A stretch of DNA of 64,000 bases from an uncultured Clostridia bacterium (GTDB taxonomy: Bacteria > Bacillota > Clostridia > TANB77 > CAG-508): positions 360,047 to 424,046 of the forward strand of contig CAQUUC010000002.1 of assembly GCA_948896235.1 (NCBI GenBank), read 5' to 3'. Shown here in pieces: positions 11,405 to 21,403 of the stretch. Every line of letters begins with the position of its first letter. The stretch's first letter is position 1. A program made the position numbers and the translations under genes. The notes under the pieces are model-generated. The model had not been told where the DNA came from, ran no database searches, and worked only from the letters and a program-made list of their open reading frames with translations.

Positions 11405-11873
11405 TGTTAATTCATTCCTTCCACAGAGTTTTATATTATTATTTCAATATTTACAAAAAATAAAAAGCAAACTTATCCACATACTTATCCACAAATGTGT
11501 ATAAGTTTTATGTAAAATTTATGTGTTAAAGTTTTCTTTGGTTTAATAAAAAAAATATAATAATTTTTTTGTGTACGCTAATCATATCAAAAAAAATAGA
11601 AAATAGTCAATACAAATGTGGAAAAAAATCAAAAAATGTGGATAATTTTTCTAAGAGGCAAGTGTGCGTAAGGAAAATTGGGGGAACGATGCAGAGTTAA
11701 AAGATATAAAAAATTAACTAATTAGTATATTCTATATTATAATAGTAGGATTTTACAAAAATTGCTTGATTTTCCTTGACAAAATACTTTCAAATATTAT
11801 ATAATTATTTTACTTGTTTTGAAAGTAAGAGAGTTATAGATTACTTACGGAATATAGTTTTAGGAGGTGCAAA
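11405..11873. other. oriC: dnaA-rpmH intergenic region with DnaA boxes
   Basis: Perfect TTATCCACA boxes at 11473-11481 and 11485-11493, a one-mismatch inverted copy TGTGTATAA at 11496-11504, and a perfect inverted copy TGTGGATAA at 11637-11645. Long A/T tracts (about 11540-11640) could serve as the unwinding element. Divergent dnaA and rpmH, and the switch from T-rich to A-rich plus strand at this point, agree with bidirectional replication starting here. Confidence 0.8.
11776..11805 (+). promoter_or_regulatory. rpmH promoter
   Basis: TTGACA (11776-11781) and TATAAT (11800-11805), both perfect, are separated by 18 bp, about 70 bp before the rpmH start codon. Confidence 0.75.
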
Positions 11874-12008
11874 ATGAAAAGAACATTTCAACCAAAAAAG
11901 AGACAAGAACAAAAAGAACATGGATTCTTAAAAAGAATGAAAACTAGAGCAGGTAGAAATATATTAAAAGCAAGACGTGCTAAAGGAAGAAAGAAACTAA
12001 GTGCTTAA
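11874..12008 (+). CDS. rpmH: 50S ribosomal protein L34
   Basis: 44 residues: starts [20 protein letters not shown], ends in the conserved [20 protein letters not shown] pattern. L34 is the very basic small protein of the large ribosomal subunit. The ATG follows AGGAGG with good spacing. It heads the rightward cluster rpmH-rnpA-yidD-yidC-jag, the standard arrangement beside oriC. A hairpin terminator or attenuator follows before rnpA. Confidence 0.97.
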   Translation: MKRTFQPKKRQEQKEHGFLKRMKTRAGRNILKARRAKGRKKLSA

Positions 12009-12017
12009 GGTATATGT

Positions 12018-12044
12018 GAGCCACAGTTTGTTGTGGCTCTTTTT
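12018..12044 (+). terminator. hairpin between rpmH and rnpA
   Basis: GAGCCACA (12018-12025) and TGTGGCTC (12032-12039) form an 8-bp GC-containing stem followed by TTTTT. It probably lowers read-through from the strong rpmH promoter into rnpA. Confidence 0.75.
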
Positions 12045-12069
12045 GCGATAGGTATTAAGAGTGATAATT

Positions 12070-12411
12070 ATGAAAAAAACATTGAAATTAAAGAAAAATT
12101 ATGAATTTAAAAGAGTGCTTACAAAAGGAAAGTACTACTCAGGAAAATATTTAGACGTTTTTGTTAAAGAACAAAAGGATAAAACTATGAATTATATAGG
12201 AATTGCAATAGGTGTAAAAATAGCAAAAGCAGTTAAAAGAAATAGAATAAAAAGACTTATTAGCGAGAATTATAGACTTATGGAGCAAAAATTAAAAACA
12301 GGTTATAATATAGTTTTTTTATGGAAAAAGAAAGTAGATATAAAAAATGCAACTTTTTCTAATATACAAGGTGATATGATAAGTATTTTTGAAAGAATGG
12401 GAATATTGTAA
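12070..12411 (+). CDS. rnpA: ribonuclease P protein component
   Basis: 113 residues. MKKTLKLKKNYEFKRVLTKG, then the RNR-type motif AVKRNRIKRLISENYR, the signature of the RNase P protein that helps the catalytic RNA bind pre-tRNA. I use the ATG at 12070; an in-frame GTG nine bases upstream is possible, and neither has a strong ribosome binding site. It lies between rpmH and yidD as in most bacteria. Confidence 0.95.
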   Translation: MKKTLKLKKNYEFKRVLTKGKYYSGKYLDVFVKEQKDKTMNYIGIAIGVKIAKAVKRNRIKRLISENYRLMEQKLKTGYNIVFLWKKKVDIKNATFSNIQGDMISIFERMGIL

Positions 12412-12414
12412 ATA

Positions 12415-12633
12415 ATGAAGAAACTATTCATTTTTTTTATCGATTTATATAAAAAATATATTTCACCGCTTATTCACAGTATGGGATTTGATTGCAAATA
12501 TTATCCAACATGCTCAGATTATACAAGACAAGCTATTGAAAAGTACGGAATTGTAAAAGGTGGATTTTTAGGAATAAAAAGAATTTTAAAGTGCAATCCT
12601 TTTTCTAAAGGGGGATATGACCCTCTTAAATAG
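12415..12633 (+). CDS. yidD: membrane protein insertion efficiency factor YidD
   Basis: 72 residues. Short amphipathic N-terminus ([14 protein letters not shown]), then [19 protein letters not shown] and a Gly-rich [22 protein letters not shown], the conserved YidD core. It aids YidC-dependent insertion. The start lies 3 bp after the rnpA stop, so translation is coupled. The usual Cys and PTCS residues are intact. Confidence 0.95.
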   Translation: MKKLFIFFIDLYKKYISPLIHSMGFDCKYYPTCSDYTRQAIEKYGIVKGGFLGIKRILKCNPFSKGGYDPLK

Positions 12634-12655
12634 GATTTTTAAGGAGAATAAATAT

Positions 12656-13480
12656 ATGATATCTTTTTTTGCAAATATATTTGGTTATGTTTTAAATTGG
12701 TTTTATGGATTTGTAGGTAATTATGGATTAGCAATTATATTGTTTTCAATAGTGCTAAAATTAATAATGTTACCAATTTCAATAAAACAACAAAAAACAA
12801 TGAAGAAATCAGCAAAAATACAAGAAAAAATGAGAGAACTTCAAGACAAATATAAAAATAATCCAGAAAAATTAAATCAAGAAACATTGGAGTTATATAA
12901 AACTGAAAAAATGAGTCCGTTTAGTGGATGTTTCAGTGCTATTGCTCAAATTTTAATTTTATTTGCAGTATTTTATTTAGTTAGAAGTCCACTTACATAT
13001 ATGAAAAAAGTAGATACAGAATTAATAAATCAATATACAAATGAAATAGAACAAGCTGAAGATGGTAAAAAGTCTACATATCCAGAAATAGCAGTAATTA
13101 AGCAAAAAGGTACAGAAGATGATAGAGTTTATATAAATATGGAATTTTTGGGATTAGATTTAAGTAGTGTTCCAACTCAAAGTTTAAACGACTGGAGAGT
13201 ATATATAATTCCAGCATTATATGTTTTAACATCTTTTGTATCAATGAGAATGACCACTGCTATGCAAACAAAGAAAAAAGAAGAAAATAAAGAAACAAAT
13301 GAATTAGATGCAGTGGCACAAGCAAATAAGAGTATGAGTTATATTATGCCTATTATGTCTGTTTCAATAGCAATAATTGCACCATTAGGACTTGCTTTAT
13401 ATTGGTTAATTAGTAATTTATTAATGATTGTAGAACGACTAGTATTAAATAGATTTCTTAAAAATGAGGAGGAAGCTTAA
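12656..13480 (+). CDS. yidC: membrane protein insertase YidC/SpoIIIJ
   Basis: About 274 residues, typical of the Gram-positive short form. It has an N-terminal membrane segment, then the family motif GLAIILFSIVLKLIMLPISI, a basic coiled loop (QEKMRELQDKYKNNPEKLNQ), and further membrane segments near the C-terminus (SYIMPIMSVSIAIIAPLGLALYW). It inserts and folds membrane proteins, with or without Sec. I chose the ATG at 12656 because AAGGAG precedes it; the frame extends upstream into yidD. The jag start codon follows the stop directly. Confidence 0.95.
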   Translation: MISFFANIFGYVLNWFYGFVGNYGLAIILFSIVLKLIMLPISIKQQKTMKKSAKIQEKMRELQDKYKNNPEKLNQETLELYKTEKMSPFSGCFSAIAQILILFAVFYLVRSPLTYMKKVDTELINQYTNEIEQAEDGKKSTYPEIAVIKQKGTEDDRVYINMEFLGLDLSSVPTQSLNDWRVYIIPALYVLTSFVSMRMTTAMQTKKKEENKETNELDAVAQANKSMSYIMPIMSVSIAIIAPLGLALYWLISNLLMIVERLVLNRFLKNEEEA

Positions 13481-14167
13481 ATGGTAGAAGGTAAAATTTT
13501 TGAAGGAAAGACTACAAATGAAGCAATTGAAAATGGTTTAAAAGCATTAGGGATAAGAAAAGAAGATGCAGAAATAAAAGTTTTAGAAAATGAAGATAAA
13601 AGAAGTTTTTTTAGTATATTAGCACCAAGGGTTGTTAAAGTTGAAATTAAAAGTAAAGAAGAAAGAAGACATGAAAAAGAAAAAAGAGTAAACGAAGATT
13701 TACAAAATATTGATTTTAATAAAGCAATAAAAAATGTTGAAAACTTCTTGGGTGACTGGATCAAAACAATACCAGGAGATGGTATTGAGTATAATGTAAT
13801 ACAAAGTGATATTTACGTTAAAGTAGATATAAATGGAGAAGATTTAAATTATTTAATAGGACATAGAGGAGAAACTCTTAATAATTTACAATCTATTCTT
13901 TCTTGTATTGCAAGCAAAGGATCAGAATATAAAGTTAGAGTTGTTTTAAATATTTGTGGATATAAAGAAAAAAGAGAAAAGGCATTAGAAGAATTGGCAG
14001 AGAAATTAGAAAAGACAGTTATAAGAACAAGAAAGTCTATTACATTAGAACCAATGACAGCGTATGAAAGAAAAATAATACATTCAAAACTACAAAACAG
14101 TAATAAAGTTACAACATCAAGTGTCGGTGAAGAACCATATAGAAAAGTAGTAATTTCATTAAAATAG
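13481..14167 (+). CDS. jag: Jag/KhpB RNA-binding protein
   Basis: 228 residues with the Jag layout: Jag-N domain (GKTTNEAIENGLKALG..AEIKVLE), a charged linker, a KH domain with DLNYLIGHRGETLNNLQSIL, and an R3H domain with the TRKSITLEPMTAYERKIIH region. Jag/KhpB binds RNA and affects cell division and elongation. It is adjacent to yidC without a gap, as in most Bacillota. Confidence 0.95.
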   Translation: MVEGKIFEGKTTNEAIENGLKALGIRKEDAEIKVLENEDKRSFFSILAPRVVKVEIKSKEERRHEKEKRVNEDLQNIDFNKAIKNVENFLGDWIKTIPGDGIEYNVIQSDIYVKVDINGEDLNYLIGHRGETLNNLQSILSCIASKGSEYKVRVVLNICGYKEKREKALEELAEKLEKTVIRTRKSITLEPMTAYERKIIHSKLQNSNKVTTSSVGEEPYRKVVISLK

Positions 14168-14280
14168 AATATGAAAATCGGAAGTCAAAGTTCGGATTTT
14201 AATCAATTTAAAAAATTAATTTTTAAAAGGATTTTATCTGTATTTTGGCTTTTTTTAATAAATAAAAAGGTGGTAAAGTT

Positions 14281-15654
14281 ATGAGTACAATAGCAGCTAT
14301 TTCAACAGCACCAGGCATTGGTGGAATTGGAATTGTAAGAATGAGTGGAGAAAATACTTTTAAAATATTAAATAAAATATTTAGACCTAAAAATTCAGTT
14401 AATCTAGATGAAGTAAAGGGATATACAATCAAATATGGATATATTGTAAATAATGATGAAATAATTGATGAAGTATTAGTTTCGTTTTTTAGAGCACCAA
14501 ATAGTTATACAACTGAAAATTTATGCGAAATTAGTTCTCATGGAGGAGCATATATAGTAAGAAAAATATTAGAGACGTGTTTAGAAAATGGAGCGAATCT
14601 TGCTGAACCAGGAGAATTTACAAAGCGTGCATTTTTAAATGGAAGAATGGATTTATCACAAGCAGAAGCTGTTATTGATGTTATCAATGCAGTAAGTGAT
14701 AAAGAAGCAAAAACATCTATTAAACAACTAGAAGGAATACTATCTAAACAAATAAAAGAAATTAGAGATTTACTTATGTCTGTAATGGTCAATATAGAAG
14801 TAAGTATTGATTATCCTGAATATGACGTAGAAGAAGTTACAAATAAAGAAGCGTATTCTATTTTACAACAGGTATATACGAAACTTGAAAAACTTTTAAA
14901 AAGCTTTGATAACGGTAAGATAATAAAAAATGGAATAAAAGTAGCAATAATTGGAAAACCAAATGCAGGAAAGTCTTCTTTATTAAACAGTATATTAAAA
15001 GAAGAAAGAGCAATAGTAACAGATATTGAAGGAACTACTAGAGATACAATAGAAGAGCATATAACAGTTTCAGGAATTCCAATACATATTATTGATACAG
15101 CAGGAATAAGAAAAGCAGACAATGAAGTGGAAAAAATTGGAATAGAAAAATCTAAAAAAATGGCAGAAGAAGCAGATTTAATTATCGCTATATTTGATAT
15201 GAGTAGGCCGTTTGATAAAGAAGATGAAGAAATTTTAAATCTACTTAAAGGAAAGAAAAGTATCATTTTATTGAATAAAATAGATTTACAAACAGATAGT
15301 GAAATAAAACATATAATACAAGAAAAAATAGGAGATATTGAGTCAATTGAAATTTCTGCTAAAGAAAGTATAGGAATTGAAAATATATACGATAGAATTT
15401 CTAAAATGTTTGAGCTAAATGAAATTAGTTTAGAAGGTGATGCAATAATTACTAATGTAAGGCATAAAGAAATTATTTCTAAAGCATTACAGTTAACTAA
15501 AAATGCAATGGATGCAATGACAGGATATTTACCAATAGATATTATAGGAGTATATATTAAAGAAATTATGGAAGAGTTAGGTAAGATAACTGGAGAAAGT
15601 GTTTCAGGAGAAATTATAAAAGAGATATTTTCTAAATTTTGTCTTGGAAAATAA
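14281..15654 (+). CDS. mnmE: tRNA modification GTPase MnmE
   Basis: 457 residues. N-terminal tetrahydrofolate-binding domain (TIAAISTAPGIGGIGIVRMSG), helical domain, an embedded G domain with GKPNAGKSSLLNSILKEE (G1), DIEGTTRDT (G2), DTAGIR (G3) and LNKIDL (G4), and the C-terminal FCLGK catalytic Cys motif. With MnmG it makes the cmnm5 modification at wobble U34 of tRNAs. The ATG has AAGGTGG upstream. Given the unusual CGG reading in this genome, intact MnmEG is relevant to frame maintenance, but that link is inference. Confidence 0.97.
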   Translation: MSTIAAISTAPGIGGIGIVRMSGENTFKILNKIFRPKNSVNLDEVKGYTIKYGYIVNNDEIIDEVLVSFFRAPNSYTTENLCEISSHGGAYIVRKILETCLENGANLAEPGEFTKRAFLNGRMDLSQAEAVIDVINAVSDKEAKTSIKQLEGILSKQIKEIRDLLMSVMVNIEVSIDYPEYDVEEVTNKEAYSILQQVYTKLEKLLKSFDNGKIIKNGIKVAIIGKPNAGKSSLLNSILKEERAIVTDIEGTTRDTIEEHITVSGIPIHIIDTAGIRKADNEVEKIGIEKSKKMAEEADLIIAIFDMSRPFDKEDEEILNLLKGKKSIILLNKIDLQTDSEIKHIIQEKIGDIESIEISAKESIGIENIYDRISKMFELNEISLEGDAIITNVRHKEIISKALQLTKNAMDAMTGYLPIDIIGVYIKEIMEELGKITGESVSGEIIKEIFSKFCLGK

Positions 15655-15809
15655 AGTACGAGGATTTGATATAAGGCAATTATATTTGAAATTAATATAA
15701 TTAACCGTTAAAACAAAGAATACTGTCAAAACTAATTTTGATGCGAAATCAAAAAAATAGTATAAGTTTAAATAATAATTGTCAAAATGTTACACAGAAC
15801 AAAAATTCT

Positions 15810-15825
15810 TGTTTCACAAGAAACG
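15810..15825. promoter_or_regulatory. parS-like palindrome upstream of mnmG (weak candidate)
   Basis: TGTTTCACAAGAAACG differs from consensus parS (TGTTTCACGTGAAACA) at the two central bases and the last base. parS sites cluster near the origin and parAB lies 3 kb away. It also forms a short hairpin (TTCTTG/CAAGAA), so it may instead be a leader structure of mnmG. Confidence 0.3.
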
Positions 15826-15844
15826 AAATATTGGAGGAATAAAA

Positions 15845-17728
15845 ATGAGTTATTATGCAGGAGAATATGATATAGCAGTAATTGGAGCAGGACATGCAGG
15901 TTGTGAAGCAGCACTTGCAGCAGCTAGGCTTGGTAAAAAGACGTTAATGTTTTCTATAAGCTTAGAGGCTGTTGCAAATATGCCATGTAATCCACACATA
16001 GGAGGAAGTTCTAAAGGACATCTTGTAAGAGAGATTGACGCTCTTGGTGGAGAAATGGGAAAAAATATTGATAAAACATTTATACAAATAAAAATGCTTA
16101 ATAAATCTAAAGGACCAGCAGTGTATTCATTACGTGCACAAGCGGATAGAAAAATGTATCAAATGGAGATGAAACATACATTAGAAAAACAAGAGAATTT
16201 ATTCATAAAACAAGCAGAAATCACGAAAATTAATGTAGAAGATGGAAAAGTTGAAAGTATAGAAACTAATATTGGTGCTATATATAAAGTAAAAGCAGTT
16301 ATACTTGCAACAGGAACATATTTAAAAGGAAAAATTCATATAGGAGAAGTTTCTTTTGAAAGTGGCCCAGATGGAGTATTTCCATCAATAGAACTTTCTA
16401 ATTGCTTAAAGGGTTTGGGAATAGAATTATTAAGATTTAAAACAGGAACACCAGCAAGAATTAATAAGAGTTCAATTGACTTTTCAAAAATGGAGATACA
16501 AAGTGGAGATAAAGATATTGAAATGTTTTCGTTTGAAGATGAGGTTGTAGAAAAAGAACAAGAACCTTGCTATTTAACATATACAAATGAAGAAACACAT
16601 AAGATAATAAGAGAGAATCTACATAGATCTCCATTATACGCAGGGAAAATAGAAGGAACAGGTCCACGATATTGTCCATCAATAGAAGATAAAGTGGTAA
16701 GATTTGCAGACAAAGAAAGGCACCAAATATTTGTAGAACCAATTGGAGAAAAAACTAATGAAATGTATATACAAGGAATGAGCTCATCATTACCAGAAGA
16801 TGTTCAAATTGCAATGTATAGAACGATACCAGGACTAGAACATGCAGAGTTTACAAGACCAGCATATGCAATAGAATATGATTGTATTGAACCATCACAA
16901 TTAAAAATATCATTAGAAAGTAAAAAAATTAGCGGAATGTTTTTTGCAGGACAAATCAATGGTACATCAGGATATGAAGAAGCAGCAGCACAAGGACTTA
17001 TAGCAGGTATAAATGCTTCAAGAAAATTAGACGAAAAAGAACCAATAGTATTAGGAAGAGATGAAGCGTATATAGGAGTTTTAATTGATGATATAGTAAC
17101 TAAAAGTACGAATGAACCATATAGAATGATGACCTCTAGAGCAGAATATAGGTTATTACTAAGACAAGATAATGCTGACTTAAGATTAACTAAAATAGGT
17201 AATAAAGTAGGACTTATTTCTAATGAAAGATATGAAAAATTTTGTAAAAAACAAGACAATATAGCTAAAGAAATAGAAAGAGTAAAGAAAAAGGTTATAA
17301 AACCAACAGAGAAAGTAAATGAAGTATTGCAAAAATATGGATCATCAAAAATAGATACAGGAGTAAAACTTTCAGATTTACTAAAACGTACAGAATTAAC
17401 GTATGAAGGTTTAAAAGAAATTGATGAGGAAAGGCCAGTTCTTACAAAACAAGAGGCAGAAGAAGTTCAAATACAAGTAAAATACGAAGGATATATAAAT
17501 TTACAATTGGCACAAGTAGAAAAAGCAAGAAAACTTGAAGATAAAGCACTTTTTGAAAATATAGAATATTCAAAAATATTAGGTCTAAGGTTAGAAGCAA
17601 GACAGAAATTGGATAAATTTAAACCAATATCAGTAGGACAAGCTTCAAGAATATCTGGAGTATCTCCAGCAGATATATCAGTATTATTAATATACTTAGA
17701 GCAAGAGAGAAGAAATAGTAAACAATAA
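15845..17728 (+). CDS. mnmG: tRNA uridine-5-carboxymethylaminomethyl synthesis enzyme MnmG
   Basis: About 627 residues, normal length. FAD Rossmann motif [22 protein letters not shown], then [22 protein letters not shown], the ATGTYLKG segment, the [17 protein letters not shown] signature, and the C-terminal helical domain for MnmE and tRNA binding. It forms the FAD-dependent half of the MnmEG complex. I chose the ATG at 15845 after TTGGAGGAATAAAA; the frame extends 22 codons upstream without a binding site. rsmG follows after 30 bp. Confidence 0.97.
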   Translation: MSYYAGEYDIAVIGAGHAGCEAALAAARLGKKTLMFSISLEAVANMPCNPHIGGSSKGHLVREIDALGGEMGKNIDKTFIQIKMLNKSKGPAVYSLRAQADRKMYQMEMKHTLEKQENLFIKQAEITKINVEDGKVESIETNIGAIYKVKAVILATGTYLKGKIHIGEVSFESGPDGVFPSIELSNCLKGLGIELLRFKTGTPARINKSSIDFSKMEIQSGDKDIEMFSFEDEVVEKEQEPCYLTYTNEETHKIIRENLHRSPLYAGKIEGTGPRYCPSIEDKVVRFADKERHQIFVEPIGEKTNEMYIQGMSSSLPEDVQIAMYRTIPGLEHAEFTRPAYAIEYDCIEPSQLKISLESKKISGMFFAGQINGTSGYEEAAAQGLIAGINASRKLDEKEPIVLGRDEAYIGVLIDDIVTKSTNEPYRMMTSRAEYRLLLRQDNADLRLTKIGNKVGLISNERYEKFCKKQDNIAKEIERVKKKVIKPTEKVNEVLQKYGSSKIDTGVKLSDLLKRTELTYEGLKEIDEERPVLTKQEAEEVQIQVKYEGYINLQLAQVEKARKLEDKALFENIEYSKILGLRLEARQKLDKFKPISVGQASRISGVSPADISVLLIYLEQERRNSKQ

Positions 17729-17758
17729 CTATTTACAAATCTGAAAGGAAAGAAAGTA

Positions 17759-18481
17759 ATGGAAAAAGAACAATTCTTTAATAAGTTAAAAGAGGATGCT
17801 AATAAATTAAATATAGAGTTAACAGGAATACAACTAAAAAAATTTTATACATATATGAATTTGCTATTAGAATGGAATGAAAAGATTAATCTAACTGCAA
17901 TAACAGAAACAGAAGAAATAATCAAAAAACATTTTATAGATTCTTTAACCATAAAAAAGTATATAAGGGACAATACATCTATTATAGATGTAGGAACAGG
18001 TGCCGGATTTCCAGGAATACCATTAAACATTGTATCAACTGACAGTAAAATTGTTTTATTAGATGCTTTAAATAAGAGATTGAATTTCTTAAATGAGGTA
18101 ATCGAACAAAATAATTTAAAAAACATTGAAACAGTGCACTTCAGGGCAGAAGAGGCAGGGAGAAGTAAAATGTATAGAGAAAAATTTGATATTGCAACAT
18201 CAAGGGCAGTAGCTCCTCTTAATATACTTGTAGAATATTTACTACCACTTGTAAAAATAGGTGGAAAATGTATTTGTATGAAGGGAAGTAACATAGAAGA
18301 AGAGATAGAAAATAGTAAAAATGCAATTAGTATACTGGGAGGAAAAATAGAAATCATAGAAGAATTTTGTTTGCCAGGAACTGATATGGTAAGAAATATT
18401 ATTGTTATTACAAAAATTAATAATACACCTGCAAAATACCCAAGAAAAGCAGGAACACCAAGTAAAGAACCAATTACATAA
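17759..18481 (+). CDS. rsmG: 16S rRNA (guanine527-N7)-methyltransferase RsmG
   Basis: 240 residues. WNEKINLTAITETEEIIKKHFIDSL and the SAM-binding IIDVGTGAGFPGIPLNI with VLLDALNKRLNFL are the classical GidB/RsmG motifs; TSRAVAPLNILVEYLLP follows. It methylates G527 of 16S rRNA. It sits after mnmG and before parA. The C-terminus ends NTPAKYPRKAGTPSKEPI, the family hallmark. A strong terminator separates it from parA. Confidence 0.97.
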   Translation: MEKEQFFNKLKEDANKLNIELTGIQLKKFYTYMNLLLEWNEKINLTAITETEEIIKKHFIDSLTIKKYIRDNTSIIDVGTGAGFPGIPLNIVSTDSKIVLLDALNKRLNFLNEVIEQNNLKNIETVHFRAEEAGRSKMYREKFDIATSRAVAPLNILVEYLLPLVKIGGKCICMKGSNIEEEIENSKNAISILGGKIEIIEEFCLPGTDMVRNIIVITKINNTPAKYPRKAGTPSKEPIT

Positions 18482-18506
18482 TTTTTAAATTTATTACTAA
18501 AATTTA

Positions 18507-18553
18507 TTGACATATTAATGATATTTTTATATGATTAATATGTCAATTTTTTT
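18507..18553 (+). terminator. terminator between rsmG and parA
   Basis: Perfect 13-bp arms TTGACATATTAAT (18507-18519) and ATTAATATGTCAA (18534-18546), then seven T residues. Confidence 0.75.
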
Positions 18554-18570
18554 AAATCGGAGGGATAACT

Positions 18571-19359
18571 TTGGGAAAAATAATATCAGTAGCAAATCAA
18601 AAAGGTGGAGTTGGAAAGACTACAACTGCAATAACTTTAAGCTCTATGCTTGCAAAAAAGAATAAAAAAGTACTATTAATAGATGCAGACCCACAAGGAA
18701 ATGCTACTAGTGGAGTTGGGGTAGAAAAAGAAATGGAAAAATCTGTATATGATTTGCTTGTTGAAGATACTGAAGTAAAGGAAATAATACAAGAATCTAG
18801 CATAAAAAATCTTAAAGTATGCCCATCAAATATAAATTTAGCAGGTGCAGAAGTTGAACTTGTATCAATGATGTCAAGAGAACAAAGACTTAAAGAAAAG
18901 TTAGAAGAAGTAAAAGAAGATTACGATTATATTATTATAGATTGTCCTCCATCATTAGGTCTTATTACCTTAAATGCATTTACTGCATCAAATAGTGTAT
19001 TAATACCAATTCAATGCGAATACTATGCACTAGAAGGACTAGGACAACTTATAAATACAATTAATCTAGTTAAAAAACATTTAAATAAAAACTTAGAAAT
19101 TGAAGGTGCATTATTAACAATGTATGATGTTAGGACAAACCTTTCAAACCAAGTGGTTAAAGAAGTAAAAAATTATTTTGGTGATAAAGTTTATAAAACA
19201 GTAATACCTAGAAATGTAAAATTAAGTGAAGCACCAAGTTATGGAATGCCAATAACAATTTATGACCCTAGATCAAAAGGCGCTAAGAGTTACGAGAAGT
19301 TTGTTAAAGAGTTTTCAAAGAACAACGAAATTGGCTTAAAAGCAAAACATATGAAATAA
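18571..19359 (+). CDS. parA: chromosome partitioning ATPase ParA (Soj)
   Basis: 262 residues. Deviant Walker A NQKGGVGKTTTAITLSSML at the N-terminus, DADPQGNATSG, Walker B YDYIIIDCPPSLGLITLNA, and the later PRNVKLSEAPSYGMPITIYD. ParA/Soj drives origin segregation with ParB and regulates DnaA. The start is a TTG at 18571, supported by GGAGGG at 18559-18564; no ATG fits. parB follows after about 43 bp, close to oriC as usual. Confidence 0.96.
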   Translation: MGKIISVANQKGGVGKTTTAITLSSMLAKKNKKVLLIDADPQGNATSGVGVEKEMEKSVYDLLVEDTEVKEIIQESSIKNLKVCPSNINLAGAEVELVSMMSREQRLKEKLEEVKEDYDYIIIDCPPSLGLITLNAFTASNSVLIPIQCEYYALEGLGQLINTINLVKKHLNKNLEIEGALLTMYDVRTNLSNQVVKEVKNYFGDKVYKTVIPRNVKLSEAPSYGMPITIYDPRSKGAKSYEKFVKEFSKNNEIGLKAKHMK

Positions 19360-19402
19360 ATATAATAAAATTTATATTAGATAGGAAAGGAATGATATAA
19401 AT

Positions 19403-20245
19403 ATGGCTAAAAAAACCGGATTAGGAAAAGGTTTAGATGCTTTATTTGCAAATAATATAGATGAAGAAATAAGAGATAACGAAGTAATAGAAAAATTAAA
19501 AATAACGGAAGTAGAACCAAATAGAAATCAACCAAGAAAAAATTTTGATGAAGAAGCATTAGATGAACTTGCAGAATCAATAAAAAGATATGGCGTTATT
19601 CAACCAATAATAGTAGTAAAAAAAGAAGATTATTATGAAATAGTCGCAGGTGAAAGACGTTGGAGAGCATCTAAAAAAGCAGGCTTAAAAGAAATTCCTG
19701 CGATTATAAGAGAAGGGGACGAAAGAAAAAATAAAGAAATTGCATTAATAGAAAATGTACAAAGAGAAGACTTAAATGCATATGAAAAAGCATTAGGAAT
19801 AAAAGAGCTTATGGATGAATATGGACTAACACAACAAGAAGTAGCAGAAATATTAGGAAAAAGTAGAAGTGGTATTGCAAACACAGTAAGAATATTAAAT
19901 CTTGATGAAAGAGTATTAGAACTTGTAAAAGAAGGAAAATTACAAGAAGGACATGCTCGTACATTACTTGCAATAGAAGATAAAGACAAGCAATATACTG
20001 TGGCTGTAAAAATGATAGAAAATGGAGCAACTACTGTAAGAGATTTTGAAAAAAATGTTAGCTACAAAAAAAATGAAAAGAAAAAAGATAAAAAATATGA
20101 AGCAATACTTGCAGATATAGAAAATTCATTTCAAGGTTTTTTTGGGTCGAAAGTAAAACTAGAGCCAGGAAAAAGAAAAGGAAAAATAGTAATAGAATAT
20201 ACATCAAATGAAGATTTAGAAAGAATACTTGATCTTATAAAATAA
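19403..20245 (+). CDS. parB: chromosome partitioning protein ParB (Spo0J)
   Basis: 280 residues. KTGLGKGLDALF at the N-terminus, ParB CTPase domain with PNRNQPRKNFDEEALDELAESI and the GERRWRASKKAGL and NVQREDLNAYEKA boxes, a helix-turn-helix (TQQEVAEILGKSRSGIANTVRIL) and a C-terminal dimerisation region. It is a CTP-dependent DNA clamp loaded at parS. Downstream of parA in the same orientation. Confidence 0.97.
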   Translation: MAKKTGLGKGLDALFANNIDEEIRDNEVIEKLKITEVEPNRNQPRKNFDEEALDELAESIKRYGVIQPIIVVKKEDYYEIVAGERRWRASKKAGLKEIPAIIREGDERKNKEIALIENVQREDLNAYEKALGIKELMDEYGLTQQEVAEILGKSRSGIANTVRILNLDERVLELVKEGKLQEGHARTLLAIEDKDKQYTVAVKMIENGATTVRDFEKNVSYKKNEKKKDKKYEAILADIENSFQGFFGSKVKLEPGKRKGKIVIEYTSNEDLERILDLIK

Positions 20246-20283
20246 ATATATATGTTTTAATTTAGAGTAAGGAAGGGATTAAT

Positions 20284-20778
20284 ATGGAAATAATATTAGA
20301 CATATTAAAAACAGATGCAGTTTTAATAATAATATTTTGCGGATTAATTTTACTATTTTTATTATATTTAATTAATATAATTAAATTATCAAAATTAAAT
20401 AAAAATTATAAGTGTTTTATGAATAAAATAGGAAACGGAAACAATATACAAGAGACAATAGAAAATTATATAAAAAAAATAGAAGAAGTACAAAAAGAAA
20501 ATAATGATTTAAGAAATTATTGTAAGCAACTAGATAGTACGTTAGCAACAAGTATTCAAAAGATTGGATTAATAAGATATAATGCATTTAAAGATACAGG
20601 CAGTGATTTAAGTTTTACATTGGCATTATTAAACGAAAAAAATACAGGCGTAGTTTTAAACGGTATATATTCAAGAGAAATGTCCAATATATATGCAAAA
20701 CCTGTAGAAGAAGGAATATCAACTTACACTTTATCAGAAGAAGAAAAACAAGCAATAAAAAAAGCAATAGAACTTTAA
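20284..20778 (+). CDS. DUF4446 family membrane-anchored protein
   Basis: 164 residues: one N-terminal membrane helix (DAVLIIIFCGLILLFLLYLI), a coiled coil with KIEEVQKENNDLRNY, then the conserved core IGLIRYNAFKDTGSDLSFTLALL and NGIYSREMSNIYAKPVEEG typical of DUF4446. The function is unknown. Genes of this family often follow parB in Clostridia, as here. It is followed by a strong terminator. Confidence 0.85.
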   Translation: MEIILDILKTDAVLIIIFCGLILLFLLYLINIIKLSKLNKNYKCFMNKIGNGNNIQETIENYIKKIEEVQKENNDLRNYCKQLDSTLATSIQKIGLIRYNAFKDTGSDLSFTLALLNEKNTGVVLNGIYSREMSNIYAKPVEEGISTYTLSEEEKQAIKKAIEL

Positions 20779-20798
20779 AAGTACCAAAAGATATTTTA

Positions 20799-20854
20799 AT
20801 ATTAGTCAAATAAAACTCTCATTTTAATATGAGGGTTTTTATTTGACTAATATT
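20799..20854 (+). terminator. long hairpin terminator after the parAB operon
   Basis: A 24-bp-class imperfect stem (TATTAGTCAAATAAAA..CTCTCAT against ATGAGGG..TTTTATTTGACTAATA) downstream of the DUF4446 gene. The inner stem CTCTCAT/ATGAGGG with TTTTT is a classical terminator. Confidence 0.75.
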
Positions 20855-21341
20855 AATAATAAAATAAATATATAAATAATTAATTAAATAGAAATATAAC
20901 TAAATAATTAATAATTATTGTAGAATATATTTTTTATAATAAATATATCTATAAAAAATAATAAATTTAATTTATAGATTAAACTAAAGTTATAGCTAAA
21001 TAAATGAAAATTAAGAAATAGAATTTAATAAAAAAAATATTTTTTACTATATTTTAAATATAATATATAAATTAAAAATATAATAAATGTTAAATAAAAA
21101 AATAGTTATAAATTAATTACAAAATAATTATTAAATAATTATAAATTAAAAAAGAATAAAAGCAAAAAATAATGTATAAATAATAAAAATAAATTTAAAA
21201 TATAAATCAATGAAAACTAATATTAATATAAAATATATTTAATATTAAAAAAAACAAAATGAAGATTGATATAAGAATAAATGAAGTGAAACAGTAATAA
21301 CTTAAATGGTAAGCAAATATTTAAAAATCCAAAAATTACTA
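20855..21341. other. extremely AT-rich gene-free spacer
   Basis: About 490 bp of nearly pure A/T (runs of AATAAATTTAATTAT type) with no ORF, repeat array or tRNA-like structure that I can support. It separates the parAB operon from two tRNA-Ser genes. Confidence 0.6.
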
Positions 21342-21371
21342 TTGACAAACAAGGGCTAAATGTGCTAATAT
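21342..21371 (+). promoter_or_regulatory. promoter of the tRNA-Ser pair
   Basis: TTGACA (21342-21347), 18-bp spacer, TAATAT (21366-21371), about 33 bp before the first tRNA. Confidence 0.65.
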
Positions 21372-21403
21372 ATATACTGTTGCAGAACAAATCTGCAACA
21401 TAC

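Noticed and set aside
14168..14280. Structured leader of mnmE
   Set aside because: Only an imperfect AAAATC..GATTTT repeat with a mismatch; too weak to call a riboswitch or terminator.
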